64,000 bases of DNA from Hydractinia symbiolongicarpus (lineage: Eukaryota; Cnidaria; Hydrozoa; Anthoathecata; Hydractiniidae). The position numbers and the translations under genes were made by a program. The notes below the pieces were generated by a model. It was not told where the DNA came from. It ran no database searches and worked only from the letters and a program-made list of their open reading frames with translations. The stretch's first letter is position 1; the number at the start of each line of letters is the position of its first letter. The DNA lies in the NCBI RefSeq assembly GCF_029227915.1, contig NC_079877.1, positions 24,451,851-24,515,850 on the forward strand. Reading direction: 5' to 3'. Shown in pieces: positions 12,901 to 25,500 of the stretch.

Positions 12901-13300
12901 GCCCTCAATGAATAATTTTAATGGCATTATCAGGAAAATTGAAATTTAAAGTTCTCACGAATTCTCATGAATGTACGAGGTTGTACCTTTTGAGAGAAGG
13001 ATAATATAACACAAAAACCGGAATAAAATTTGGAAATTATTAGGGTGTGTAAAAATTAATTGAAGGATGCTTGATAATTTGTAATCAGTTTAAATTAAAT
13101 TGAGTTTTATTCTTTTATTATGTTATTTTTTATTTTTCTAAATTTTTGTAAAAATTTCGTTAAATTAAATATTTTTGAAAAAAAATTCTGTTTAATTGAC
13201 ACATTCCAGTTTGTCAATTTGTTCAGCGTGCAGATACAATTGGCATGAAACTAAAACTAAATTGGGGGAATAACTAAACGGGCAAGGTGTAAAATAAATT
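9905..13300. other. Gene-poor intergenic region
   Basis: About 3.4 kb upstream of the TNF-like gene with no convincing exon on either strand. The open frames at 11278-11523 and 12222-12428 have no family resemblance or splice context. A 21-bp unit (aaaagatatccaacgcccacc) is tandemly duplicated at 10701-10742. The promoter of the TNF-like gene should lie at the left end, but no core motif was identified. Confidence 0.5.
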
Positions 13301-13434
13301 GGGGGGTGGATGTGGAAAGGAGAGGGTGGATGTGGAAGGGGAGGGTGGATGTGGAAGGGAGGGAGTGGATGTGGAGAGGGAGGGAGTGGATGTGGAGAGG
13401 GAGGGAGTGGATGTGGAGGGGTAGGGGTGGATGT
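13301..13434 (+). repeat. G-rich minisatellite (18-21-bp units, about six copies)
   Basis: Units of the form ggatgtggagagggaggga with small variation are repeated in tandem. The + strand is nearly pure purine plus T, with many GGG runs, so G-quadruplex formation is plausible. The repeat is open on both strands (Gly/Trp-rich one way, Pro/His-rich the other), but that is an artefact of the repeat. Confidence 0.9.
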
Positions 13435-13832
13435 TTCTTTTTTTATAAGAAATCGATTTATAAGTGAGTTAGTACTGGCCCATCCCAAATTTAAGAAACG
13501 TTTGGGACAAAAAAATCATACCTTAACGAAATCAATTCTCGCGAAAATTATTTGCGATTTTTTTGAAAAACCATTTACACTAATTTTTCTTCTGATTTAC
13601 CAAATTGAATTTTAACTTCAGTAATCTTTATTTAATCTCTCTGAAAAAAGGGTTACAATTGACAGGAAACAAAAGTCATCAAATTCTTTCTTCTCGCGAA
13701 ATTCACGAAAAACAAATATCACGAAATATTACGATTTGCTAACTTCGCGATTTTTTTATAAAACATTTCTTACGAAAATTAGCCCTCGCGAAAGTTAATT
13801 CACTTTGGTTATATCGTTTATATATAAATTTG

Positions 13833-14178
13833 TATAGATAAGTAAAGATAAGTTGCAGCGTGACGTAGTTGTTTTGATTTTGCGTCTAAAACAATGGACA
13901 TGCGCACGCATGCACACAGGCAAGAAATGTAAAGAACAGACCGCAACGATCGAAGAAATCAAGTTGAAAAAGCAACTTACTTTTTAAAATAATTAAAACC
14001 TGTTCGTAAAACGAGAAAATAATAGTCAGGAAAAACCAATTTCAGCTCCTTTTAGATCGTTTATTTCTTAAATCTATAAATTTAAAGAAATAGTCAATTT
14101 TCTTTATGTGGTCCTTTTTTTATTACTTGTAAAGATGCGCGCGCATATACGGAACTTTGTAAACATTCGCAAATTATA
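13833..14178 (-). mobile_element. MITE copy A, inverted relative to copy in COG3 intron
   Basis: This segment is a diverged reverse-complement copy of 20209-20544. Shared blocks include tgacgtagttgttttgattt, cgcaacgatcgaagaaatca and atatacggaactttgtaaac. The left end begins TATAGATAAG with a small internal duplication, and the right end is degraded (cgcaaattata). The terminal inverted repeats and TA flanks seen in the better copy suggest a non-autonomous Tc1/mariner-like element. Confidence 0.75.
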
Positions 14179-14624
14179 AGAAATTGCGCAGATAAAGAAA
14201 TAAGGTTTCTTATTAATTCTTTGAAGTATACTACAGTTCAACATCACATAATACACGCCCTTCATATTTTAACTCTTCCGCGCTTAATTTCATCCAATTG
14301 GACGCTACAAGTGCTTTTAAAAACTTATTTAGATCCTGTTTTTATCGTTCTCAGAAAAATGGAAGCAGACCTTAACATGTCCTGTTAGCATTGTAATGGA
14401 TTCCAAGAAAATAATTAGTGAAATAAGCAGAACCATAATTTTTGTAACGGAAGTCGACTATTAAGAAAATTATACTATAAAAAATAATTTTTTTTTAAAA
14501 AAAAAAAAAAATTCTGTTTAGTCAAAAAATGTCGGAGTCGTTGACAATTAAAGTCGATATGTTGGTCAAATTAGTACGGTGAGACACCGGTGCGAGGCCA
14601 AGTTAATATGTCAAATCAAAAGCA

Positions 14625-14640
14625 ACCCACGCGCGTGGGT
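14625..14640. promoter_or_regulatory. 16-bp perfect palindrome with CACGCG core
   Basis: acccacgcgcgtgggt is its own reverse complement and lies about 90-190 bp upstream of the candidate small gene at 14.8 kb, in a local CpG-rich patch. It carries GCGTG on both strands, a core used by bHLH-PAS factors. Regulatory function is inference only. Confidence 0.3.
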
Positions 14641-14813
14641 GGACCTGCTTAACTTCTCTGTTACTTTCGCTGATACAAACTAGTCACCACCGTCGAGAAC
14701 TCGTCCCTACGTAGCGAGTTATGGTCATTTCGAACATATATGTTCGGGTGAGTAAAAATGATCTCCTTATTCAAAGAATACCGCTATTTTGCCTCGCACA
14801 AACAATAGATAAA

Positions 14814-15095
14814 ATGGCACCGAAGCTGCGCGCCAAAAAGTCAAATCCATACAAAAAAACCAAAAATGGGGGGATATCGCGCCCTAACCAGCTGATGACG
14901 GACCGCCCTTACGCAGTCAATAAGGTGATTTACGAAATGTATTTTTTTTTGCACGTTGGCGATGTTAAATGGATACCTCTTCTGGCAGAAGCTAAGGTGG
15001 TTAAGGAATTCAATTTCAGGAAAGCGATTCCTGTAACAAAAACAGTTTCCGAGAAGTTGAAGCTAGGTTGGCGCAAACAAACAAAATATCCTTAA
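14814..15095 (+). CDS. Possible small gene, basic hypothetical protein (93 aa; 124 aa from an upstream ATG)
   Basis: An open frame runs from ATG 14814 (in-frame upstream ATG at 14721) to TAA 15093-15095. It is followed within about ten bases by AATAAA. The predicted protein is basic at the start (MAPKLRAKKSNPYKKTKNGG) and ends GWRKQTKYP. I do not recognise a family. A 61-nt intron with good sites (CGG|GTGAGT at 14748, CAATAG at 14808) may sit in the 5' UTR just before the 14814 ATG. That would favour the shorter product. The local GC content is higher than the flanks. It could equally be a fragment of a mobile element. Confidence 0.35.
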   Translation: MAPKLRAKKSNPYKKTKNGGISRPNQLMTDRPYAVNKVIYEMYFFLHVGDVKWIPLLAEAKVVKEFNFRKAIPVTKTVSEKLKLGWRKQTKYP

Positions 15096-15104
15096 CTAGT
15101 TAAT

Positions 15105-16529
15105 AAATGACTTTTATTTATATCAAGAAAACTCATAAATCACATTAATGATGATATTAGGCGAAACAGCTAACCGGAAATCCAGTTTAATTTAATATCC
15201 CTTTTGATTTGGAGACTATCCAAATGAAGAGGAGGTACCTTTAGACTATAATAATCTTTGTAATGATTAAATATTTAATCCTCAACATGTTATGAGTTTA
15301 GCGAAACAGCGTGCTTTAATCAAAAGATCAACGTGTTGAGATAAATTTTTCTTATTACAAAAAATCAAAAAAGAAAGAAAGAAAAGAGAACGTCCTTTTG
15401 AACGATATTGTTTAATCTGTCGCCCATTTAACATGTGTCCTTTTTATTATTCAATACTGACGCAAATAACTATTTTCAAACGATTGTGTATGGTGGTAAC
15501 AAGTTTTTTTTGGCAACATTCCAAACTCCGAGGTAGAATATTGTGAATAATATCAAACCACAGATCACACTGGTTTACGATAATATCCTGGGGTATTTTC
15601 GGACATAGATGACTGTGAAACTGCGATATACAATTATATTTAGTTGTAATCTGAATGCAGTCATCATTTTTATCTAAATCATAATCCTTACTCTCCAAAC
15701 GCGCGAAATGAAGAAAACTTGTAAAAAAAAATCTAACATTTCAGGAAAGTAATTTTTTCTAAAAGTAAATATAAACTATTCTTGAAATTATCAAAACAGC
15801 TTTTGAAAACGTTGTATGGTTGATGTAATGGTCACGAATAAAGGCGACCAGAATGAAATTCACTAAAGCTAGAAAATCAAATCCACTGAAAAGAAAACGT
15901 CAATCGAATTTAACACAAAAGAATTCGTATGGAAGTCTGATTTCCACAAAGTTTTCAAGTTAAGACAGACAGACAACATACAGACGAAAATAAATGATGA
16001 TGTCAAGGGATTAAATACTATGATGTCATCGTTGGGAAAGTCGAAATTAAGCTTTGTTCAAACTCAACATGATCAGACTCGTCAGCCAAAATGATACTCA
16101 AATTTCAGGATTTTTAAGGTCAATTTAAAACAAGACAAAACAGTTGTCCTTTCTTTATCAATTTTCATTTTATTTAACCTTAATCTATTTATATTTTAAT
16201 TAAATTGTAATTATTTTTAATGAATAAATATATTTATTTTCATGAAAGAAATATAACTTTGACATTTAAAATAAGTAAGAACTTTCTTGGGACCTTTCAC
16301 CAAATATATATTTCAAAATTAGCAATCACAAATTCCTATAGACATATAACTATAGAAATTTGGGTTTGATATTATACCGAATTTAGGCAATCATCAGTAA
16401 TGTCAAAGCATAATTCATATAAAGGAATTTAAGGTTATTCAGGGATATTCTAAAATTTTGCCTCCAACGCAAGCTTTTTCAAGGTTGGCAATTCATACTA
16501 AAATTTGGCAGACCTTGTAGCGTAAAAAA
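15105..16529. other. Spacer between the 14.8-kb ORF and the 3' end of COG3
   Basis: About 1.4 kb with no convincing gene. An 83-codon minus-strand frame (15447-15698, containing CDLWFDIIHNILPRSLECC) has a protein-like composition. It shows no recognisable family, and I could not place partner exons, so I do not call it. The right part is the likely COG3 3' UTR. Confidence 0.4.
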
Positions 16530-19500
16530 TTAAATCGTCACCTGTTCCTGTGAAGGAGAGCCGATAATTTGTTGATCTTCTTCGCTGTAGTATTGTTGAA
16601 CAATCGTAGAAAGTTGTTTATAGGTACGTAGCACTTTCGCCTGCCAGAAAAGAAAAACAAAGCGACATTATTTATACTTGATGATTTCCCCCCTCATTAT
16701 ATCCCTTTGTTTATGTTCCAAACAAATGTGACGTTTTAGAAAGACAATAGATTTGAGGGAAGCAATTGTAAACGTTAGATAGCGTATAAACTAGAATGAG
16801 AAGAAATGCGTGACAGGGCGGGGAGCAGGGTGGTTTAAAACTTAATAAAAAATTTATTCAGACTAGGATTCTTTTATACAAGCAATAAAATAAATCTTTT
16901 TAAATTGTATATAAAACGCTATTAAGGAAAGTTCCTAAAAAATGTGCTTATTAAAAAAGTTGAATTAAAAGACGCCACTTATTTTACCACCCATATTTAC
17001 TACCCTCTGTATTTACCCTGTTCTATATTTACCCCCTATATTTACCACCCTCCATATACCACCCTCCATATTTACCAACTTCTGCATTTAACACCCCTGA
17101 TAATTTCCACCTTCTGTATTTACCACCAATTATATTTATTGCCCTCAATAATTATCACCCTCTGCATTTACCTTTCTTAATATTCATCAACTCTGTATCT
17201 ACCAAGATTGATAGTTATAATGGATAGTTTACCTTGATTGGTTTGAAGAGAATATATTCTGTGTCTTTGTTAGCCAAATACAATGATAAGCTTTGTATAG
17301 TGCTAGGTAGCTTTGATTTGAGTAACATGTATGTCTCGCTTACCACCTTACGTATAGCATCTAAAAATAAATGATCTTACACTAGCAAAAAAATGTAGCA
17401 ATAGAACAAAAGCTCTACAAAATGATCTCAATCTTATGACATAGAATCGCCGTGCTTTTCCTTCTTAAAAGCGATCCAGGGGGGACCCTGTTTTTTTTGA
17501 CAAAAAGGGGATAGACACATTAACAGGGAGAAAATCTGGGGAGAAGACTAAATTTTTCACCGACCATATACCCCGGACAACTAGAGATAAAATAAAAGAA
17601 ACAAAAAAAGTTGCATAGCTAGGTGATCTTTATAAATGATCTTTTTATAACGCATTCAGATTACATGGCTATGAACTACAAACAACCTACCAGCTTTAGC
17701 AAAGGGCTGTTGCTTTAACAATGCATTTCCGTCTTTTCCATCGGCCTCCGCCATCTTTAAAAGGGTATCCATTTTGTCTAACAGGTTAATAAGCGGAGCC
17801 ACGTAGGAATCTGTGACTTCAGTAATAAATTGTTCACACACAACTTTTAGTTCAGAATCCACCTCCTAAAAAAAATAAAAATATTTAAAATTTATTGTAT
17901 TGCCTGTTTTTATAAACATATATACGCATATAAACATAGATACACATATGTACACATATATACGCATATAAACATATATACGCAAACATAGATATACATA
18001 TGTACACATATATACGCATATAAACATAGTTATACATATGTACACATACATACGCATATAAACATAGCTACACATATGTACACATATATACGCATATAAA
18101 CATAGATGTACATATGTACACATATATACACATATATACGCATATAAACATAGATACACATATGTACACATAGATACACATATGTACACATATATACGCA
18201 TATAAACATAGATACACATATGTACACATATATACGCATATAAACATAGATATACATATGTACACATATATACGCATATAAACATATATACGCATATAAA
18301 CATAGATACACATATGTACACATATATACGGATATAAACATAGATATACATACGTACACATATATACGCATATAAACATATATACGCATATAAACATAGA
18401 TACACATATGTACACATATATACGCATATAAACATAAATATACATATGTACACATATATACGAATATAAACATAGATACACATATGTACACATATATACG
18501 CATATAAACATAGATACACATATGTACACATATATACGCATATAAACATAGATACACATATGTACACATATATACGCATATAAACATATATACGCATATA
18601 AACATAGATATACATATGTACACATATATACGCATATAAACATAGATATACATATGTACACATATATGCACATACTCGTATAGTTTCGTATGTATATGAA
18701 CAAATATTATATGTGACTAACACACATTTACAGTAATTATCTCTGTCGAGAAATCATTCTCACCTTTTTTGAATCAATGTAATATTCCGTAAGTTGAGGA
18801 ACACCCTACATTAAAAATAAAATATATAAAAACGCAGGCAGAACAATATGACGGTGTCAGAGCTTGGAGTCCTTCAAGGTCAGAGAACAACAATTTTTTC
18901 AACCTGTTAATGCAGCGAAATGCCCCCTATAGCGGTCACCCTCTGACAACAATGAAAGTGTCTGCTATAGAGGGGTATCCCCTATAGGGGGTTGTTCATT
19001 AGAGAGAGGTGTTCCCTAGAGAAAACCGCCTTTGGGATAAAATATATTGTGAATATGTTATAAACTGTCCGCTACGTACAGGTTTCGTTATATGAGTTTA
19101 ACTCCTGAAAAAAAGCGTCTGTTGTAAAGAGATGTCCACTATATAAAGGATGTCCCTTACAGGGAGTCTCACTGTATATGTAACACTTACCTCAAGCAGA
19201 AATTCTAGTAGCGCGTTGTTGGAACTTATACTAAGTAGTTGAGATCCTTTCGAAAACAAACCATAAGCAGCGGAACGCAACTTGGTGAAGTCCAACGCCA
19301 CCTCTTTAATAGCAAAGTCGACATCAAATGGTGTTATTTGTTCACGCAAAATAAGCAAATGTTTTATTAAGAACAAATGACCATTGATTGCTCCCTGATA
19401 AAGAAAAGAAGCGATATAAATTTGTAAAATGTAAGCAATGAGGTTTTGCGATTTCGGGACACAGCGTAATGAGTTTTTTATGCAGACCTTCGACAACCGT

Positions 19501-22500
19501 ACGAGGTGATAAAGATAAATACTCTCTTTTATAAACAACAAAATATTTGACTGAGGTTCGATGTTGCTTAACTTTCTGTATTTAACAGGCTCAAATGTTG
19601 CTTACATAATTTTTGTTGGCCAGTTACTTCAGAAGGCCAAATTCATGTGTTTTCGTGGTCAGTTAGACAGGAGCGCCAATGGAAATCAAATTCCCACTTT
19701 AACACGTTTATCCTTGTGTCAACTTACATGAATTTTAAAACAACGAAAATTTCGAAAACTAATTTTTTTTAAGTTCCTGTTGTTTGGCCTTATTTTTTAA
19801 CCTTAGGCTAGTTGTTTCTTACAAGCTTCGCTCTTTCCAGGATCAGAGCCTCACGTTGTTTTAAAGCAAAAATAATATTTAATATTCGTCACTAAAAGAC
19901 TTGCTACCCTGTGCTAGTCACAATTTTATCACGTGAATCTACCGCCATTTACTATTCTTAAAAGTACCACCACATCAAATAATGGGCGTAAGGGCGCTAA
20001 AACATAACGATGGAAGATAATGAGCGTATCATGTTTTAAAAAATTACCTTCTTTTTAGTGATTTCTTTGCTGGCGTATCTCAAAGTAACGATGCAGTTAG
20101 AGAGAGCTTCTTGAGCAATGCCCTCAAACGTTGGTTTCTGAAATATTAATCAATAATTGACTAAGTGCTTAGAGAAAATAAAATGTAAAGCAAGAACGCT
20201 GTGTACAGTATAGATAAGTTGCAAATGTTTACAAAGTTCCGTATATGCACGCGCATCTTTGAAGGCAATAAAAGAAGGACCACGTAAGATTAACTATTTC
20301 CTTGAATTTATGTAATTATGTAATAAACGAACTAAAAGGAGCTGGAATTGGTTTTTCTTAACTATTATTTTCTCTTTTAAAGATCAGGTTTTAATTATTT
20401 TAAAAAGTAAGTTGCTTTTTCAACTTGATTTCTTCGATCGTTGCGGTCTGTTCTTTATATTTCTTGCTTATGTGGATGCTCGTGCATCTCCATTGTTTTA
20501 GACGCAAAATCAAAACAACTACGTCACGCTGCAACTTATCTATAAGAATGTCTTTTGCTACGTCAGCTACTAACAAAAAGAAACAGGACCACGTACCCCG
20601 ATGCAGGTGTACAGTTTCGATAAACACACCAAAGTTCTGCGCACGGTAGGATACCACATCGCTTGGAGGTCGACAACTGCCGTCTGATTTTCTGTAAATA
20701 AGTGACAAGTACACATGTCAACAAAGTTCAAGTCAGTAGTATGAACGAAAAAAAAGATTTCGCAAAATGTGCGTAAACGATAATCTCAGAGCATAGAGGT
20801 GAGACACAAAAAAGAACTCTTGTCACAACCAACGTTCGTTTTTCCAAGATATAATCTGTCTGTTACATATTTTTTTTTGTTAATATTATTTGTATTAAAG
20901 TTGCTTAGCAATCTCACAAATTTCAGTACAGTTTCTTATAAACTGATTTGCTTTATATATAACGTATATTTATAGTGTACTGCAAACGCCAAATCTAGCA
21001 AAAAAATTATTACTTAATAACAAGCACGACATGGTGAAGTAAGGCGAAAGTAAAAGCAGTTTGAGGAAAAATTAGAATACACAAAAACTGTGGCTCAAAG
21101 ATAAATATGCGGTACTTACCAGTTCTATTAAATGTCTTCTTCTCTAAATCCGTGTCACCGTCTGATGAGTTCAACTAATATGAAAAAATTCTCAATCTTA
21201 TTCTTGTGTAGAAATCAACTAAGAATATTTCCCTCGAATAAAATACTCCTCAAGGCGAATTTTAAATGCAAACATTCTGACCAATAACAGGGTGACCATT
21301 AATAAAATGAGTAAGGATATTAAGGAGAATTAAGGAGACAAATTTACATTTTCTAAGGATATTTTCCTGCGAACGAGAATACAAAAATAAAAAAATAAGG
21401 ATAATTAAGGAGAAAAACAATTTTAGTTCTCTATATTTAATGTTACATACTATGTTCTATGATAAGGAAATTATACATATTATACAAATATACACATAAA
21501 TTATGCCCTGAAAGGTAGAAAATATAGGATTTGAGGTAACACAGAAAAATGTCTTATTTCACTGGTGATGAACAATCCATGAACACATTTCGAAAAAAGT
21601 TACGATCAAAAAATTAAGAAATATGGAGAAATTAAGGAGAATAGCTAAAACTTCAATTTTTTTAAGTATATTTAAGTACTTTTAACGAGATTTTCTTTTT
21701 CTAAGGTTATTTAAGGAATTTAAGGAGGAGTGGTCAGCCTGAATAAGAAATTTTACGCGATGGGATACGTTTACTTTTAAACCACGTGATCAAACTAGGG
21801 ATGGAAAAGTGCTGTAAAAGTTTAGTTCCAACAAATTACCATAGAATATGTTAAAGTTATTAACGTCCAACATTGCTTGTACAAAAATTCTTCCCTTAAT
21901 GAATACTTAACGCTTATCTCTTCCACTTCAAAACAAGTTGATTTGAGTGGAAGGTAAGCTTTATAAAATTAAACATACCATCATCATAAGTTTGTCTGGA
22001 TAAGCGAGATCACCTGGTGCTGGCGCATAACTAGCTATATCCTTGTGAATGTAGGCCTGAAACAGAGGTTAAAACGACCTGCATAAACATTTTAGTATCT
22101 TACCCCATAATTTTAGAGAAAAAAACTGGGTCTCCAAATTGATTTATCAAAATCTTGCTAAACCGTCTCGATTACAATTTTCTTTAATTTCTGGAAATCA
22201 GTTGAGTAACTCGTTCTTTGCGAAAGTCGCAAAAATTAATTAAGTCCATGAGAAAATTAATCCCCTTAAGGCAGACGAAATCCCCAAACTTTAATAACCA
22301 CCGAGAATTACCACTACCGTAAATGACAGATTAAGCGAACCGTGTCCAATAAGCAACCCTGTCGAATAAGCGCCACGGGGTTAGGAAAATATATGTAAAT
22401 AAGTGCCCCTGCTCTAATATTTGAATCAGCAGAAATAATTTTTACTATCCCTTTGAATTCCTCACAACGACGATAAAGATAAAAATGAAAATATTAAAAT

Positions 22501-25500
22501 TTCATAAAAGATAGATTATTACTATTTTATTTCTTTAGTTTTTGTTTGTATTTCTATTTTTATTCATAAAAGTTATGGGAAAAAAAGTTTAAAAAAATTT
22601 AATGCTGAATTAACCGCCCCTGCCCAGCAAGCGCCCCCTGTCAAGATGAAATTTTAAAAAATGCTCCCCAGCCGCCTTTTTTGTAATTTACAGTAATCAC
22701 CTGCGTGCGATACACGAGTCGTTCTTGTACATCCTCAAGCATTTCAGAAGCTATCACTTGAAAAGACAAAAGCTGCTCAGCTAAAGTACAAAAGCACAGA
22801 AATCATTATGTAAAACAGTTTAGAAGGAATTATACAATGAACTAAACAATGACGCTGAGTCAGCAACGTACCTTTCCTTTGAACATGATCTTCTAACATT
22901 TCAACCTGAGAAAATAGAGAGGTATAGTGAAACTCAACTGTTACGTGATGCAAACATACGAAAAGCAACAACAAACAGATTTGACAAACCTTCAATATGT
23001 TGCAGAGTTCAGCTAATGTTTCCATATGGGTCATGTGAATGATAAGAGGGCGAAATGTCTCGTATAATATACCACATAAATTCTCCATCAGTGTACTAAC
23101 AAAAAAAAACATAACAAAGATAGTGACACTTATTGACACTTATTGACAAGTATATTCTTATGAAGATACTTTATCCGAGTATTGAGTCGTTTTCAGGGTG
23201 TCTGGCAAATTTAAGTTTTTCAAGGTTTTTCTCCCAAGAATGATACAAAGTCACCTATACTGATTTCAAGCTTTTCAAGGTCTTCAAGATCCAGTAAACA
23301 ACCTGTTTCAGATGTGTATTCACCGAGACACATAAATATTTGTATACATCGAGACAAACGTTTGCATATATAATGTTTGTGTATATTGAGACAATGTCTA
23401 TATGCATCGAGACAAAAAACTATCTGTGTACATGGGGAGTCAATGTGACTGAAATTTTACAAATTGGGCTATTGTTTTAAATCCAATGATACACGATGAT
23501 ATTCAACTGAGGTGAAGAAATGTACACTAATGAAGAGCACCTTCTTTAAATTAATCACAAGCATAACAAAAGTTAAGAGATACAAACCCTCTCAAAAAAC
23601 TGTCTTACTCAAAATTCTGTTTTCCTTTTGTGAAATATTCATGGTATAATTGGTATTCGTCTTGACATACATGAACCATAAAAGAACAGCCAGAACGAAA
23701 CTAAAAGAAAGTAAGTCACAGTGTAATTGGTGCCTAAGCTGGCTTTAACTGCTTTTGATTGTAATAGAAAAAAAATTAAATTTAGAGTTGGGAAGACAAT
23801 TTTATCTTGCAGAGTTCTACATAAGAATTCCAGTCCATGCAAAAAGGATTTCTGTGCATGAAACTGTACTTAAAAGTTTTAACTTTTCTCGTAAAAATTT
23901 GTATCTTTATGCTTTACAATCTCACATGTACCAAAAGAAATACTACAATCTTTAAACAACATGTAGAAGAGGTAATGCTTTTTCCTAAAATGGTGCTGTT
24001 CCCTCTCGATACAGCAAGAAAGCTTTTTGTTCTTAGCATTTAGTTCTTATGTGTGCTAGCTTTGAGATAAAGTCCACATGAATTACGATAAACACTATGT
24101 ACTAATACAACTACTGCAAGACATAACATCTGAAACAAGTTCAGTTTCATAAGTAGCTATACTTTGTTATAAATCAAACATTACCAATGTGCATGGATTC
24201 TTAGCGTGTTGTTGTGCAAATTTATGCACAGTTTCTGTAACGAAAGGTGAAATTAGTTGCCAACGGTATTCCAGGTAACACTGTTGACAGTCTGAAATCA
24301 GTGATTCGTACCTGAAAAATTAAAATAAACAATTTTAACTTTCATTCAATATGTCTTCTTTTAAAAATAACTTGTTTTTGTCTTTTGTTTCCTGCACTAA
24401 GCATTATCAATTCGATTTATTATGGAAAATGCTTTATAAAATTTTTTTGTTTTTAATGAACACGATTAATATCATATCAAGTTTTTAAAAATATACATAA
24501 ATATAGCTTTACTCTGCATTATTTTCTGATCGTTCCTCAATCTGCTCCATGATGTTCTATAAATAAAAAAATGACGTAACTGTCCTATTTTATTCGGAGT
24601 ATTACACTTTTTTTTATAAAAAACGCCAAATTTAACAATCGCCATCAAAACTGCTGAAAAGTCCAAAATTAAACAGTTTGCTTGGCAAAAAGTTGGTCAA
24701 ATGACACAGCCTTTCTATGGTGCAAATTTGAGTCCTGAGTATAGTTTGTCAGATAAACCCTTGCAACTTATATATATATATAATATATGTAGCTAAACAA
24801 TGTTTAAGGAGTAAAAACACAATTGTTTACAGTCAACATAAAATCAATGCTGAATATAAAGTTACCTTTACTCGCATTGACTGGGTCTTAAACTTTCCAT
24901 AAAGAGCTGTGTATGAACTGTCGGTAAAATTCATTGCAGGTTGGTTATCCTGAATATAGCAGAAGTTGTTTTGTGAAAATGAGGAAATTACCCTTAGAAA
25001 ATTATACTTGTACAACAAGGATTTCTAGGTAAATGTATACTCAAAAAAAATAAAATGAGCAAGATTTATTTCACAATTAAGTTGTATCATGCAAGGTTCA
25101 CAACATTAGCCTCACATGATTTTCTCCACATTAAAGGAGAGTGAGACCAACCTTTTTTGAGCAATTGGTAAATTGGATATTTATTTATTCGTTGTTATAC
25201 TAGATCATATTAAAGTTACATTAATTAGGCCTGACAGAGGCGTAGCTATAGGTTCTAGGATTGGAGGGGGAGATTGCAGATTTTTAGGGTTTAAGTGACT
25301 AAGAGACATGTGTGAGGCATTAGCCTTCTAACCTTGAAAAACCTCTGGATGAACTGAAATGCATTCAAATTTTAAGACTACGGTATCAATTTTTAAATTG
25401 TTAAAAAAGACAAAATTACTTCCATATTAACATATCCTTAGCCCGTCAAAAATCTGCGGGAGTTCCCTCGTCACAGCAAAGTCAATAAAATTTGTAGCTT

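Noticed and set aside
13192-13615. Overlapping Pro/His-rich (minus) and Gly/Trp-rich (plus) ORFs
   Set aside because: Both are translations of the G-rich minisatellite. Complementary repeats are open on both strands by composition.
15447-15698. 83-codon minus-strand ORF with protein-like composition
   Set aside because: No family, promoter, or partner exons could be identified. It could be chance or a transposon scrap.
17866-18723. Long minus-strand ORFs of 211-285 codons, Tyr/Ile/Val/Cys-rich
   Set aside because: They are three frames of one 38-bp tandem repeat inside a COG3 intron, with no start context, no splice logic and a pure repeat composition.
22777-24043. Several ORFs of 66-120 codons overlapping COG3 exons
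   Set aside because: They are shadows or read-through of the real COG3 exons at 22872-22905, 22990-23095 and 23609-23700.
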